Source: Arthrobacter celericrescens
Lineage (GTDB): Bacteria > Actinomycetota > Actinomycetes > Actinomycetales > Micrococcaceae
Reading direction: 5' to 3'
Assembly (NCBI RefSeq): GCF_003614925.1
Contig: NZ_QYLP01000037.1
Span: 57,748-121,747 of the forward strand
Length of the DNA stretch: 64,000 nt
The translations under genes were made by a program, and so were the position numbers. Under the pieces are notes generated by a model, which did no database searches, was not told where the DNA came from, and saw nothing but the letters and a program-made list of their open reading frames with translations. Of the stretch, positions 10,770 to 18,631 are shown piece by piece; position 1 is the first letter of the stretch; every line of letters begins with the position of its first letter.

Positions 10770-12434
10770 TCACATCCGTTCGGGCGCGGAAACGCCCAGC
10801 AGTTCGAGGCCGTTGGCGAGGACCTGGCTGGTGGCGTCGTTGAGCCACAGGCGGGTCCGGTTGACGTCGCGCACGGGCTCTTCGCCCTGCGGCGAGACAC
10901 GGCAGGCGTCGTACCAGCGGTGGTAGGCACCGGCGATCACTTCCAGGTGGCGGGCCACCCGGTGCGGTTCGCGGAACTCGGCGGCCTTGGCCACGATCGA
11001 GGGGTAGCTGCCCAGGTAGGACAGGAGCTCGTTCTCCGTGGCGTGGTCCAGCAGCGAGGCGTCGAAGGCGTCCTCGCCGTTGACCTGGCGTTCGACCCCG
11101 GCCTCGGCCGCGTTGCGCGCCGTGCCGCGCGAGCGGGCATGGGCGTACTGGACGTAGAACACCGGGTTCTCATTGCTGTTCTTCTTCAGCAACTCCGGGT
11201 CCAGCGTCAGCGGCGAGTCCGCGGGGAAACGGGCCAGGGAGTAACGCACGGCGTCGGTGCCGAGCCAGGAGATAAGGTCCTTGAGCTCGATGATGTTGCC
11301 GGCACGCTTGGACAGCTTGGCGCCGTTGACCGAGACCAGCTGGCCGATGAGGACCTCGATGTTCGTTTCCGGGTCATCGCCCGCGCAGGCGGCGATGGCC
11401 TTGAGGCGGTTGATGTAGCCGTGGTGGTCCGCGCCCAGCAGGTAGATCTTCTCGGGGAAGCCGCGGTCCTTCTTGGACAGGTAGTAGGCGGCGTCGGCGG
11501 CGAAGTACGTGGGTTCGCCGTTGGCACGGATCATCACGCGGTCCTTGTCGTCACCGAAGTCGGTGGTGCGCAGCCAGACCGCGCCGTCCTTGTCGAACAC
11601 GTGGCCCTGTTCGCGCAGGCGGGCGACGGCGGACTCGATGGCGCCGTGGTCGTGGAGGTCCTTCTCGGAGAAGTAGACGTCGAAGGACACGCCGAACTCG
11701 GCGAGGGTGGCCTTGATGTCCGCCATCTGGGCTTCGTAGGCGGCCTGGCGGATCACGGGCAGCGCGGCTTCGTCCGTGAGTTCGCGGATGGCCGGGTGGG
11801 CCTTGAGGACCTCGTCGCCGAGCTCCACGATGTACTGGCCCGGGTAGCCGCCCTCCGGAACGTCGCGGCCGTGCAGGCGGGACAGCACCGAGTTGGCGAA
11901 GACGTTCATCTGGGAGCCGGCGTCGTTGATGTAGTACTCGGCCGTGACGTCGGCGCCGGAGGCGCGCAGCACGCGGGCGATCGAGTCGCCGAGCGCGGCC
12001 CAGCGGGTGTGGCCGATGTGCAGCGGGCCCGTGGGGTTGGCCGAGACGAATTCCATGTTGACCACGTGGCCGGCGAGCGCCTGGTTGCTTCCGTAGGCGG
12101 TTCCGGTTTCCACGATCACTTTGGCCAGGGCGCCGGCGGCGGCCGCGTCCACGGTGATGTTAAGGAAGCCGGGACCGGCGATGTCCACGGCCGTGACGCC
12201 GTCGATCTCCTTGAGCCTGGCGCTCAGGAGGGTGGCGAATTCGCGGGGATTGGTGCCGGCCTTCTTGGCGAGCTGGAGGGCGATGTTCGTGGCCCAGTCA
12301 CCGTGCTCCCGGTTCTTGGGTCGCTCCACGCGCACCTCATCCGGCAGATCGGATTCGGAAAGGGCAACATCGCCGGCGGCGACAGCGTCCTTCAGGCAGG
12401 CGGATATGGCGGCAGAGAGTTCTTCGGGAGTCAC
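10770..12434 (-). CDS. argS: Arginyl-tRNA synthetase
   Basis: This class I synthetase charges tRNA-Arg. The 554-aa protein has the HIGH motif in SANPTGPLHIGHTRW (about residues 126-140), the degenerate KMSKS motif AKLSKRAGN (about 370-378) and the C-terminal DALR anticodon-binding domain. The start is GTG at 12434. The -10 box TACGCT ends six bases before it, so the mRNA is probably leaderless. It heads the argS-lysA-hom-thrC-thrB operon. A tRNA-Arg(CCG) gene lies 3 kb away. Confidence 0.97.
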   Translation of the reverse strand: MTPEELSAAISACLKDAVAAGDVALSESDLPDEVRVERPKNREHGDWATNIALQLAKKAGTNPREFATLLSARLKEIDGVTAVDIAGPGFLNITVDAAAAGALAKVIVETGTAYGSNQALAGHVVNMEFVSANPTGPLHIGHTRWAALGDSIARVLRASGADVTAEYYINDAGSQMNVFANSVLSRLHGRDVPEGGYPGQYIVELGDEVLKAHPAIRELTDEAALPVIRQAAYEAQMADIKATLAEFGVSFDVYFSEKDLHDHGAIESAVARLREQGHVFDKDGAVWLRTTDFGDDKDRVMIRANGEPTYFAADAAYYLSKKDRGFPEKIYLLGADHHGYINRLKAIAACAGDDPETNIEVLIGQLVSVNGAKLSKRAGNIIELKDLISWLGTDAVRYSLARFPADSPLTLDPELLKKNSNENPVFYVQYAHARSRGTARNAAEAGVERQVNGEDAFDASLLDHATENELLSYLGSYPSIVAKAAEFREPHRVARHLEVIAGAYHRWYDACRVSPQGEEPVRDVNRTRLWLNDATSQVLANGLELLGVSAPERM

Positions 12435-12440
12435 CCGTCT

Positions 12441-12446
12441 AGCGTA
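12441..12446 (-). promoter_or_regulatory. -10 box of argS (leaderless type)
   Basis: TACGCT on the minus strand, followed by AGACGG and then the GTG start. The 6-nt spacing puts the transcription start at or next to the first base of the start codon. Confidence 0.5.
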
Positions 12447-12605
12447 CCGTCGGGCCTTGCAAGTGGAGGAATTGCAACAGCCGGCGTCACAGCTTAGGCA
12501 CAGATTGGGCTTCCCCCGCGCACAGGGTGAACCAATACGCTGGTTCGGACGTCAAAGGAATGAACCACTCCGCCATCCTGTCCCGCAAGTTGAAACGAGC
12601 ACACC

Positions 12606-13094
12606 ATGACCACGCCACTTCGCAAGGGCCTCCTCGCCGGGGTCGCCGGACTCTCCCTCGCCGGAACGGTGGCCGCCTGCGCCCCGACCACCCAAACTCC
12701 CACCGTCCAAACCCCGGCCACCCAGACGCCGTCGTCGGTGCCGTCAGCGAGCACAAGCACCAGCGGGGCGTCCGCGGACCCGGGCACCGGCGGCGCAAGC
12801 GGCTACAAGGACGGAACCTACAGCGCGGACGGCCACTACGAATCGCCCAACGGCACCGAAACCGTGGGCGTCCAGCTGACCCTGGCGGGCGGGACCGTCA
12901 CCGCCGTGGAGATCACCACCCATCCCACCAATCCCAACACCCGGAAATTCCAGGGCGAATTCAAGGACGGCATTGCCGCCCAGATCGTGGGAAAGAAGCT
13001 CGATGAGCTCAACGTGTCCAAGGTCTCGGGTTCGTCGCTGACCAGCGGCGGATTCAACGAAGCCGTGAAGTCCATCAAGGACCAGGCGAAGTAG
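12606..13094 (+). CDS. FMN-binding-domain lipoprotein (likely flavinylated extracytosolic electron carrier)
   Basis: A 162-aa exported lipoprotein. The signal peptide ends in the lipobox TVAAC with the lipidated cysteine at C25. A Thr/Ser/Pro/Gly-rich linker (about 26-65) would tether it to the membrane. Residues 66-162 form one FMN_bind domain ending in VSGSSLTSGGFNEAV. The SGSS at 141-144 sits where the family has the S/T-G-A-S/T motif that takes a covalent FMN from an ApbE transferase, so Ser144 is the predicted attachment site. The next gene is apbE and the one after that a membrane flavoprotein reductase, which supports a role in moving electrons across the membrane. The start ATG lacks a clear ribosome binding site. 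Confidence 0.85.
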   Translation: MTTPLRKGLLAGVAGLSLAGTVAACAPTTQTPTVQTPATQTPSSVPSASTSTSGASADPGTGGASGYKDGTYSADGHYESPNGTETVGVQLTLAGGTVTAVEITTHPTNPNTRKFQGEFKDGIAAQIVGKKLDELNVSKVSGSSLTSGGFNEAVKSIKDQAK

Positions 13095-13099
13095 CGGCC

Positions 13100-13972
13100 A
13101 TGCCGCACCCCGGCTGGGACACCTTCGCGTTCGACGGCATCGGCACCGCCTGGGAAATCTCGACGCCGGCCCCGCTCGCCCCCGTGGTGCACGCCCGCCT
13201 GCTGCAGGCCGTGGCCGACTACGACCTCAGCTACTCGCGCTTCCGCCCCGATTCCCTGATCGCGGAACTGGCGCGGGCGGCTGGCTCGGTGTCCCTCCCG
13301 GAGCACGCGGAACGCCTCGGCGCCCTCTTCGGCACCCTGTACCGGCTCAGCGGCGGATCGATGACGCCCTTGGTGGGCGGGAGCCTGGAGCAGCTCGGCT
13401 ACGGCCCGGACTATGCCCTGGTCCCCCGCGGCCCGGCCCGTCCCGCACCGCGCTGGGAGGACGTCCTCCGCTGGGACGGCAACACCGTGACGTGCACGGA
13501 GCCGGCGGTGCTCGACGTCGGCGCCGCCGGAAAGGGCCAGCTCGTGGACCTGCTGGCGGAGATCCTGCGGACCGAGGGCATCGCGCAATACCTGGTGGAC
13601 GGCAGCGGCGACATGCTCCACGCCGGGCCCGCACCGCTGCGGGTCGGCCTGGAACACCCCTACGATCCCGAGCAGGCGATCGGCGTCGTCCAACTCGGCA
13701 ACCGGGCGCTGTGCGCCTCGGCGAGCAACCGCCGGGCCTGGGGCGACGGACTGCACCACGTGCTGGACGCCACCACGGGCAGGCCCGTGGACACGGTGGT
13801 AGCCACGTGGGCCATGGCCGCGGACACGCTCGAAGCCGATGCCCTGGCCACGGCGTTGTTCCTTGTGGAGCCGCGGCTCTTGGAGGAAGAATTCGATTTC
13901 GACTGGCTCATGGTTTTTTCGGACGGCAGGGCACGCTGTTCGCAGGGTTTTGAAGGGACGCTGTTCACATGA
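13100..13972 (+). CDS. apbE: FAD:protein FMN transferase (ApbE family)
   Basis: It transfers FMN from FAD to a Ser/Thr of a target protein by a phosphodiester bond. The family motifs are LDVGAAGKGQLVDLL, VDGSGDML, HHVLDATTGRPVD and ADALATALF, in the usual order, over 290 aa. No signal peptide is visible. It starts 5 bp after the FMN-binding lipoprotein gene and overlaps the next gene by 4 bp (ATGA at 13969), so the three are one operon. The natural substrates are probably the lipoprotein just upstream and possibly the membrane protein downstream. Confidence 0.92.
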   Translation: MPHPGWDTFAFDGIGTAWEISTPAPLAPVVHARLLQAVADYDLSYSRFRPDSLIAELARAAGSVSLPEHAERLGALFGTLYRLSGGSMTPLVGGSLEQLGYGPDYALVPRGPARPAPRWEDVLRWDGNTVTCTEPAVLDVGAAGKGQLVDLLAEILRTEGIAQYLVDGSGDMLHAGPAPLRVGLEHPYDPEQAIGVVQLGNRALCASASNRRAWGDGLHHVLDATTGRPVDTVVATWAMAADTLEADALATALFLVEPRLLEEEFDFDWLMVFSDGRARCSQGFEGTLFT

Positions 13973-15504
13973 CCACGGTTGACCTCGCCACCCCCAAGTC
14001 GCGGCTCGACACGTGGCTGGGCCGCTTCACCATGTACCGGCTGATCCTCTGGGTGCTCGCCATCCTCGCCGCGTACAGCGTGGTGCTCAACGCCCTCGGC
14101 TGGCTGACCTTCGGCCTGGCGGACATGCTGGCGCATGCCGTGCTCTGCCTCGGCCTGACATATCTGTCCAACCGCGCCTTCGCCGCGGTGTTCCGGGTCC
14201 GGCCGCATTCGGAATCGTCCCTGATCACCGGCCTGCTGCTGTTCTTCCTGTTCTGGCCCAGCGACCTGCTGCCGACGGTCGCCTGGCCGGACCTTGCCGG
14301 TGTGGCCTTTGCCTGCGTGCTGGCCTCGGCGTCGAAGTACCTGCTGGCCTTCCGCGGCCGGCACATCTTCAACCCGGCGGCCGCCGGGGCGTTCATCGTC
14401 TCGTTGACCGGCCTGAACGTCGCCACCTGGTGGGCGGGCACCCCTGCGATGCTGTGGCTGCTGGTGCCGGCCGTGGCGCTGATCATGTACCGGACCCGCA
14501 AGGTGCTGATGGCCTGCGCCTTCCTGCTGGTGTCGGGCTCGATCGTCTTCGGCGAACTGCTGCGCGCCGGGATGTCGCCGGGGTCAGCCCTGTGGCAGCC
14601 GTTCGCGCAGCGGCCGCTGCTGTTCTTCGCGGGCTTCATGCTGACCGAGCCGCTCACCCTGCCGCCCCGGCGCTGGCAGCAACTGGCGCTTGCCGCCGTC
14701 GTCGGCGTGGTCTTCGCGGTGCCGTACAACCTGGGGTTCGTGGCGAACTCGCCCGAGCTGGCGCTGCTGCTGGGCAACCTGCTGGCCTTCTTCGCCGGAC
14801 AGCGCGGCGGCATCCGCCTCGAGTTCAAGGGGTCCCGGCAACTGACGCCCACCACCACGGAACTGCGTTTCGCGGCCCGCCGTCCCGTCCGCTTCACGCC
14901 CGGCCAGTACATGGAGCTCGACCTGCCGCACTCGTCCTCCGATGGAAAGGGCCGACGGCGGATCTTCAGCATGAGCAGCGCGCCCGGCACCGCGGAGCTG
15001 ACCTTCGGTGTGGGGACGGCACCGCCGCTGTCCTCGGCGAAGCGCGCCCTGCTGGAGCTCACCCCCGGCGCACCCCTGCGGGCGACTGCGGTGGGCGGGG
15101 ACTTCGTGCTGCCGCGCGACGGCGGGACCCCGGTGCTGCTGATCGCGGCGGGCATCGGGATCACCCCGTTCCTTTCCCAACTGGGCGCCGGGGCCGCACA
15201 GGAGCGGGACATCGTGCTGCTCTATCTTGCGCCGGGGGCCGAGGAACTCGCCGGATCGGAGGTGCTGGCGGCCTCGGGCGCACGGGTGGTCGCCCGGCTC
15301 GCCGACGGATCCGCGCCGCCGGCGTTCATGCACGACGCCGGCACGGTACGGATCGACGCTGCCTCGCTCCGGGAGCTGGTACCGGACATCGCACGGCGGA
15401 CGGTGTACGTTTCCGGGTCTCCCGCGCGGGTGGAAACCCTCCGCGGCGCTGCACGGCAGGCCGGGGCGCGGCGCGTCCGCGTGGATGCCTTCGCCGGATA
15501 CTGA
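13969..15504 (+). CDS. RnfD/NqrB-like membrane domain fused to ferredoxin-NADP reductase-like domain
   Basis: A 511-aa two-part protein. Residues 20-280 hold about ten hydrophobic segments and the RGRHIFNPAAAGAF block typical of the NQR2/RnfD/RnfE membrane family. Residues 285-511 form an FNR-like module. It has FTPGQYMEL and RRRIFSMSSAP, which correspond to the FAD-binding RxYS region, then LLIAAGIGITPFLSQL, the pyridine-nucleotide-binding start. The layout suggests cytosolic NAD(P)H oxidation with electrons passed through membrane flavin to the covalently flavinylated lipoprotein outside. It is the last gene of the FMN_bind-apbE-reductase operon, translationally coupled to apbE. The final electron acceptor is not evident. 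Confidence 0.85.
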   Translation: MTTVDLATPKSRLDTWLGRFTMYRLILWVLAILAAYSVVLNALGWLTFGLADMLAHAVLCLGLTYLSNRAFAAVFRVRPHSESSLITGLLLFFLFWPSDLLPTVAWPDLAGVAFACVLASASKYLLAFRGRHIFNPAAAGAFIVSLTGLNVATWWAGTPAMLWLLVPAVALIMYRTRKVLMACAFLLVSGSIVFGELLRAGMSPGSALWQPFAQRPLLFFAGFMLTEPLTLPPRRWQQLALAAVVGVVFAVPYNLGFVANSPELALLLGNLLAFFAGQRGGIRLEFKGSRQLTPTTTELRFAARRPVRFTPGQYMELDLPHSSSDGKGRRRIFSMSSAPGTAELTFGVGTAPPLSSAKRALLELTPGAPLRATAVGGDFVLPRDGGTPVLLIAAGIGITPFLSQLGAGAAQERDIVLLYLAPGAEELAGSEVLAASGARVVARLADGSAPPAFMHDAGTVRIDAASLRELVPDIARRTVYVSGSPARVETLRGAARQAGARRVRVDAFAGY

Positions 15505-15640
15505 GCGGTACGCCGGCCGGACTTTCGGCCGCGCCCCGGCAGGACACGGGGCAGGACACGGGTGCCGCGCCGTTTTTTCGCTGCGGCCCGCGGACCTGCT
15601 AAGCTCATCAACGTTCCGGAAACAACCGGAAACCCCGGAT

Positions 15641-15716
15641 GCCCTCGTAGCTCAGGGGATAGAGCGTCTGCCTCCGGAGCAGAAGGCCGTAGGTTCGAAT
15701 CCTATCGAGGGCACCA
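15641..15716 (+). tRNA. tRNA-Arg(CCG)
   Basis: Full cloverleaf. The acceptor stem GCCCTCG (15641-15647) pairs with CGAGGGC (15706-15712), the D-stem is GCTC/GAGC, and the anticodon stem TCTGC/GCAGA encloses the loop CTCCGGA with anticodon CCG at 15674-15676. The T-arm contains GGTTCGAATCC. The 3' CCA is encoded (15714-15716). It reads CGG codons. A TAAGCT -10 box lies at 15600-15605. Confidence 0.97.
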
Positions 15717-15729
15717 CTCCTTTCGAGGA

Positions 15730-15771
15730 CACAGAAACCCCGCCATTCCCAGGAATGGCGGGGTTTCTGTG
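15730..15771 (+). terminator. Strong intrinsic terminator after tRNA-Arg
   Basis: A perfect 19-bp stem, ACAGAAACCCCGCCATTCC (15731-15749) with its complement at 15752-15770, extended by one more C-G pair, around a 2-base centre. It begins 14 bases after the tRNA CCA and should end the tRNA transcript. T-rich bases are inside the right arm rather than after it. Confidence 0.8.
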
Positions 15772-15898
15772 TTGCGGGCCAGGCGCCGTTGCGGACAGCG
15801 CCAATGCGGACATGCCGGAGGCAGGCCGCCAAATTGTCGGCGGCCGCTCCTAAGCTGATTCGTACCAGCTCCGCCAGACGCCAAAAGGGGTTCGCCAC

Positions 15899-16942
15899 AT
15901 GATCTGCTCCATCGTTCCTCCGTACATGCTGCGCCGCCTCGCCGCCCGCCCGGAACCCCGGCTCCGCGCCATCGCCCGGGCCGCGAAGGAATCGCTGCTG
16001 CACATCAAGGGCCTGCAGGCCGCCCGGGCCCTTCCGGTGCCCGCCACGCCGCCCAGCGCACGCCAGGCCAAGCCCGGTCCGCCGCAGCGCACCATCTTCG
16101 ACGCCGGATCCACCGAAACCCTGCCAGGCACCCTGGTGCGAAAGGAAGGGATGCCGCCCGTCGGCGATGTCGCTGCCGACGAAGCCTACGACGGCCTGGG
16201 CGATACGCACACCCTCTACGCAGACGTCTTCGAGCGGAACTCCATCGACGGCGCAGGCCTGAAGCTTGACGCCACGGTCCATTTCGGCGAGCTTTACGAC
16301 AACGCTTTCTGGGACGGCCGCCAGATGGTCTTCGGCGACGGCGACGGCCAGATCTTCCAGCGCTTCACCAAGTCCCTGACCGTGATCGGGCACGAGCTTG
16401 CCCACGGCGTCACCCAGTACACGGCGGGCCTCGCCTACCGGAACCAGGCCGGCGCCCTGAACGAATCCATGTCCGACGTCTTCGGCGTGCTGGTGGAGCA
16501 GTATGCCCGCAAGCAGTCCGTCTCCGAGGCGAACTGGCTCATCGGAGAGGGCCTCTTCACAGATGCCGTGCAGGGTGCCGCGCTGCGTTCCCTGAAGGCG
16601 CCGGGAACGGCGTACGACGACGACGTGCTGGGCAAGGACCCACAGCCGGATTCCATGGACAGCTACGTCCGCACCACCGCGGACAACGGCGGGGTGCACA
16701 TCAATTCGGGCATCCCCAACCGGGCCTTCTACCTGGTGGCGTCCGAACTGGGCGGCAATGCATGGGAGGCGCCGGGGCAGATCTGGTACGGAACGCTGAC
16801 CAGCGGCGTCCTCCCTGCTGCGTGCACCTTCGGCAAGTTCGCCCGGACCACAATCGCCACGGCCGAGGAACTGTTCGGCAGCGGCTCCGCCGAGCATGAC
16901 GCCGTCCTGAAGGCGTGGGAAACTGTAAAGGTCAAGGTCTGA
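15899..16942 (+). CDS. Protealysin-like M4 metalloprotease
   Basis: A thermolysin-family zinc endopeptidase of 347 aa. The active site is complete: HELAH with zinc ligands H165 and H169 and catalytic E166, the third zinc ligand E189 in NESMSDVFG, and the catalytic H267 in NGGVHINSG. There is no Sec signal peptide. The protein starts with MICSIVPPYML, the short-propeptide signature of protealysin-like proteases, rather than the long propeptide of secreted thermolysins. The mature enzyme would begin near residue 50-70. The next gene, 57 bp downstream, looks like an emfourin-type inhibitor, as in the protealysin operon of Serratia. A -10 like TAAGCT is at 15852-15857, and AAAAGGGG precedes the ATG. 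Confidence 0.93.
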   Translation: MICSIVPPYMLRRLAARPEPRLRAIARAAKESLLHIKGLQAARALPVPATPPSARQAKPGPPQRTIFDAGSTETLPGTLVRKEGMPPVGDVAADEAYDGLGDTHTLYADVFERNSIDGAGLKLDATVHFGELYDNAFWDGRQMVFGDGDGQIFQRFTKSLTVIGHELAHGVTQYTAGLAYRNQAGALNESMSDVFGVLVEQYARKQSVSEANWLIGEGLFTDAVQGAALRSLKAPGTAYDDDVLGKDPQPDSMDSYVRTTADNGGVHINSGIPNRAFYLVASELGGNAWEAPGQIWYGTLTSGVLPAACTFGKFARTTIATAEELFGSGSAEHDAVLKAWETVKVKV

Positions 16943-16999
16943 CTCCAGCGCCGGGTGCCGGTGGTTCCCGCACCGGCGCAGCGCAAAGATCGGTGGGAC

Positions 17000-17290
17000 A
17001 TGAGAATCACGGTCCGTCGCAGCGGGGGCATCGCTGCCATGACGCGTGTCTGGAGCGTCAACGCCGTGTCCGCGGACGACAAGGAGCGCTGGATGCCGCT
17101 CGTCGAAGCCTGCCCTTGGGAGGACGCGAAGGCCCTGTCCCGCGCCGCGAACCATCCGGACCGTTTCATGTACTCCATCCGGGCAGGGCAGCGCCGGGCG
17201 ACCCTGCCGGACCGGGAAGTCACCGGCCCCTGGGAGGACCTGGTGGAATCCGCCAAGGCGGAGGGCTCCGAGAGCCGCGGGCAGCGCTGA
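17000..17290 (+). CDS. Probable emfourin-like inhibitor of the adjacent M4 protease
   Basis: A 96-aa soluble protein beginning MRITVRRSGGIAAMTRVWSV. The RSGGIA-like start, a small alpha/beta size and its place directly downstream of a protealysin-like protease match the emfourin family, proteins that bind and block protealysin. I chose the ATG at 17000 because the family-like pattern begins there; a GTG at 16955 would add 15 unrelated residues. The assignment rests on short pattern similarity plus context, so a specific inhibitory role is inferred. Confidence 0.7.
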   Translation: MRITVRRSGGIAAMTRVWSVNAVSADDKERWMPLVEACPWEDAKALSRAANHPDRFMYSIRAGQRRATLPDREVTGPWEDLVESAKAEGSESRGQR

Positions 17291-17334
17291 CACGCTCCTA
17301 CGCCACGCCCTGACCTGCGTGGTGCCCGCCGGGG

Positions 17335-18306
17335 CTAGACCACTTCGGCGAGCTGGCCGCCCCTGAATGCACGTCGGTAGGACTGCGGGCTGGTGTCCAG
17401 GACCTTGGCAAAGTGGTGCCGCATCAGCACCGAATGCCCGAAGCCGGCTTCCCGCGCCACCTCGTCGATGTTCAGGTCGCTGCTCTCCAACAGTTCCTGG
17501 GCCCGCAGGACCCGTTGTGAGTTGAGCCAGGCGGCCGGTGCTGCCCCGGTTTCGGCGCGGAACCTGCGCGCGAACGTCCGTGGCGACATGTGCAGACGTT
17601 CGGCAAGCTCGGCAACGCTGTGCTCCTGGTCCAGGTTCTCCACCATCCAGCGCAGCAGGGCCTCCATCGGTGCCGAGCCGCAGCTGGGCATCGGCCGGTC
17701 GATGTACTGGGCCTGCCCGCCGTCGCGGTGCGGCGCTACCACCATGTCGCGGGCGATCGCGGCAGCGACCTTCGCGCCCAGTTCCACACGGACCAGGTGC
17801 AGGCAGGCGTCGATGCCCGAGGCCGTGCCCGCGCTGGTGATGATGGTGCCGTCCTGGACATAGAGGACGTTTTCGTCGACCTGGGCCTGTGGATAACGGC
17901 TCGCCAGGTCCTGCGAATAGTGCCAGTGGGTGGTGCAGCGGCGCCCGTCCAGCAGTCCGGCCCGGGCAAGGGCGTAGGCGCCGGAGCAGATGGACAGCAC
18001 CCAGGCGCCCCGTTCGTGGGCGTCCCGGAGGGTTTCCAGGACCTCCTCCGGCACATCGAGGTCACGGCCGTAGGGAGCCATGATCACAAGGTCAGCGTCG
18101 GAAGCGGCGTCCAAGCCAAGGCCGACGTGCATCGACAGCCCGGATTTCATGGAGACGTCGCCGGGCTGTGGCGTGCAGACGCGGAAATCGAACTTCGGAA
18201 CGCCTGTCTCCCGGTCAGAGCGGTCAATGCCGAAGATCTCGAAGGCGGTGCCGAACTCGAAGATCGAGAAACCTGGAACAACGATGATGGCCACTGATTT
18301 CAACAT
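17335..18306 (-). CDS. FtrA/GlxA-type transcription regulator (DJ-1/PfpI domain + AraC helix-turn-helix)
   Basis: A 323-aa regulator. The N-terminal class I glutamine amidotransferase-like domain (about 1-190) contains LSICSGAYALARAGLLDGRRCTTHW near residues 104-125, with the nucleophile-elbow cysteine, and is thought to sense a ligand. The C-terminal AraC DNA-binding domain (about 215-315) has two helix-turn-helix units, ending in AREAGFGHSVLMRHHF. AdpA of Streptomyces has the same architecture. It is divergent from a small membrane-protein gene, and a perfect inverted repeat lies between them, which suggests self-regulation. The ligand and target genes are not evident. Confidence 0.92.
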   Translation of the reverse strand: MLKSVAIIVVPGFSIFEFGTAFEIFGIDRSDRETGVPKFDFRVCTPQPGDVSMKSGLSMHVGLGLDAASDADLVIMAPYGRDLDVPEEVLETLRDAHERGAWVLSICSGAYALARAGLLDGRRCTTHWHYSQDLASRYPQAQVDENVLYVQDGTIITSAGTASGIDACLHLVRVELGAKVAAAIARDMVVAPHRDGGQAQYIDRPMPSCGSAPMEALLRWMVENLDQEHSVAELAERLHMSPRTFARRFRAETGAAPAAWLNSQRVLRAQELLESSDLNIDEVAREAGFGHSVLMRHHFAKVLDTSPQSYRRAFRGGQLAEVV

Positions 18307-18315
18307 ACTTCAAGT

Positions 18316-18352
18316 GTGGCAGAAATTTGTCTAAATGGGTCATTTCTGCCAC
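18316..18352. promoter_or_regulatory. Perfect inverted repeat, likely operator of the FtrA-like regulator
   Basis: GTGGCAGAAA (18316-18325) and TTTCTGCCAC (18343-18352) form a perfect 10-bp inverted repeat with a 17-bp spacer. The half sites are 27 bp apart, fitting a dimer of AraC-type proteins. The TGGC half-site core is like the AdpA consensus start TGGC. It begins 9 bp upstream of the regulator gene and ends 35 bp upstream of the divergent small gene. Confidence 0.55.
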
Positions 18353-18387
18353 TGTTTCTTGGGTTCGGCCAGGACGACGATGGAGGC

Positions 18388-18558
18388 ATGGAAATCCTCG
18401 TAGCCTTCATCGTCATCATCGTCCTGCTGGCTATCGCAGCCACCATCTCGGCGGTCCTCCGCGACGGCCGCGGCCACATCCCGCCGGTTCGTTCCGAACG
18501 CGACTGGCGTGCCCTTGACCTCCCCAGCAGCGCTTACTGGACAATGCGCCTGCTCTGA
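18388..18558 (+). CDS. Small membrane protein, 56 aa, unknown function
   Basis: The protein starts MEILVAFIVIIVLLAIAATI, one membrane helix, followed by a hydrophilic tail of about 35 residues (DGRGHIPPVRSERDW...). The ATG at 18388 has GGAGG four bases upstream, which decides it over an upstream start at 18316. No family recognised. It is divergent from the AraC-type regulator across a perfect inverted repeat, so it is a candidate target of that regulator. Confidence 0.6.
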   Translation: MEILVAFIVIIVLLAIAATISAVLRDGRGHIPPVRSERDWRALDLPSSAYWTMRLL

Positions 18559-18619
18559 CCCAAAGCGGCCGGCGCCCCCCAGGCGGCAGGGGCCCACGCC
18601 GCCTGATGGGCGGCGCGGC

Positions 18620-18625
18620 TACGCT
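18620..18625 (+). promoter_or_regulatory. -10 box of the WYL regulator gene (leaderless type)
   Basis: TACGCT followed by six bases (TGCTCC) and then the ATG at 18632. Confidence 0.5.
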
Positions 18626-18631
18626 TGCTCC

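Noticed and set aside
12557..12583. GGAAT-N18-GTC upstream of the FMN-binding lipoprotein gene as a third SigR promoter
   Set aside because: The -10 element is GTC, not GTT, and the spacing match alone is too weak.
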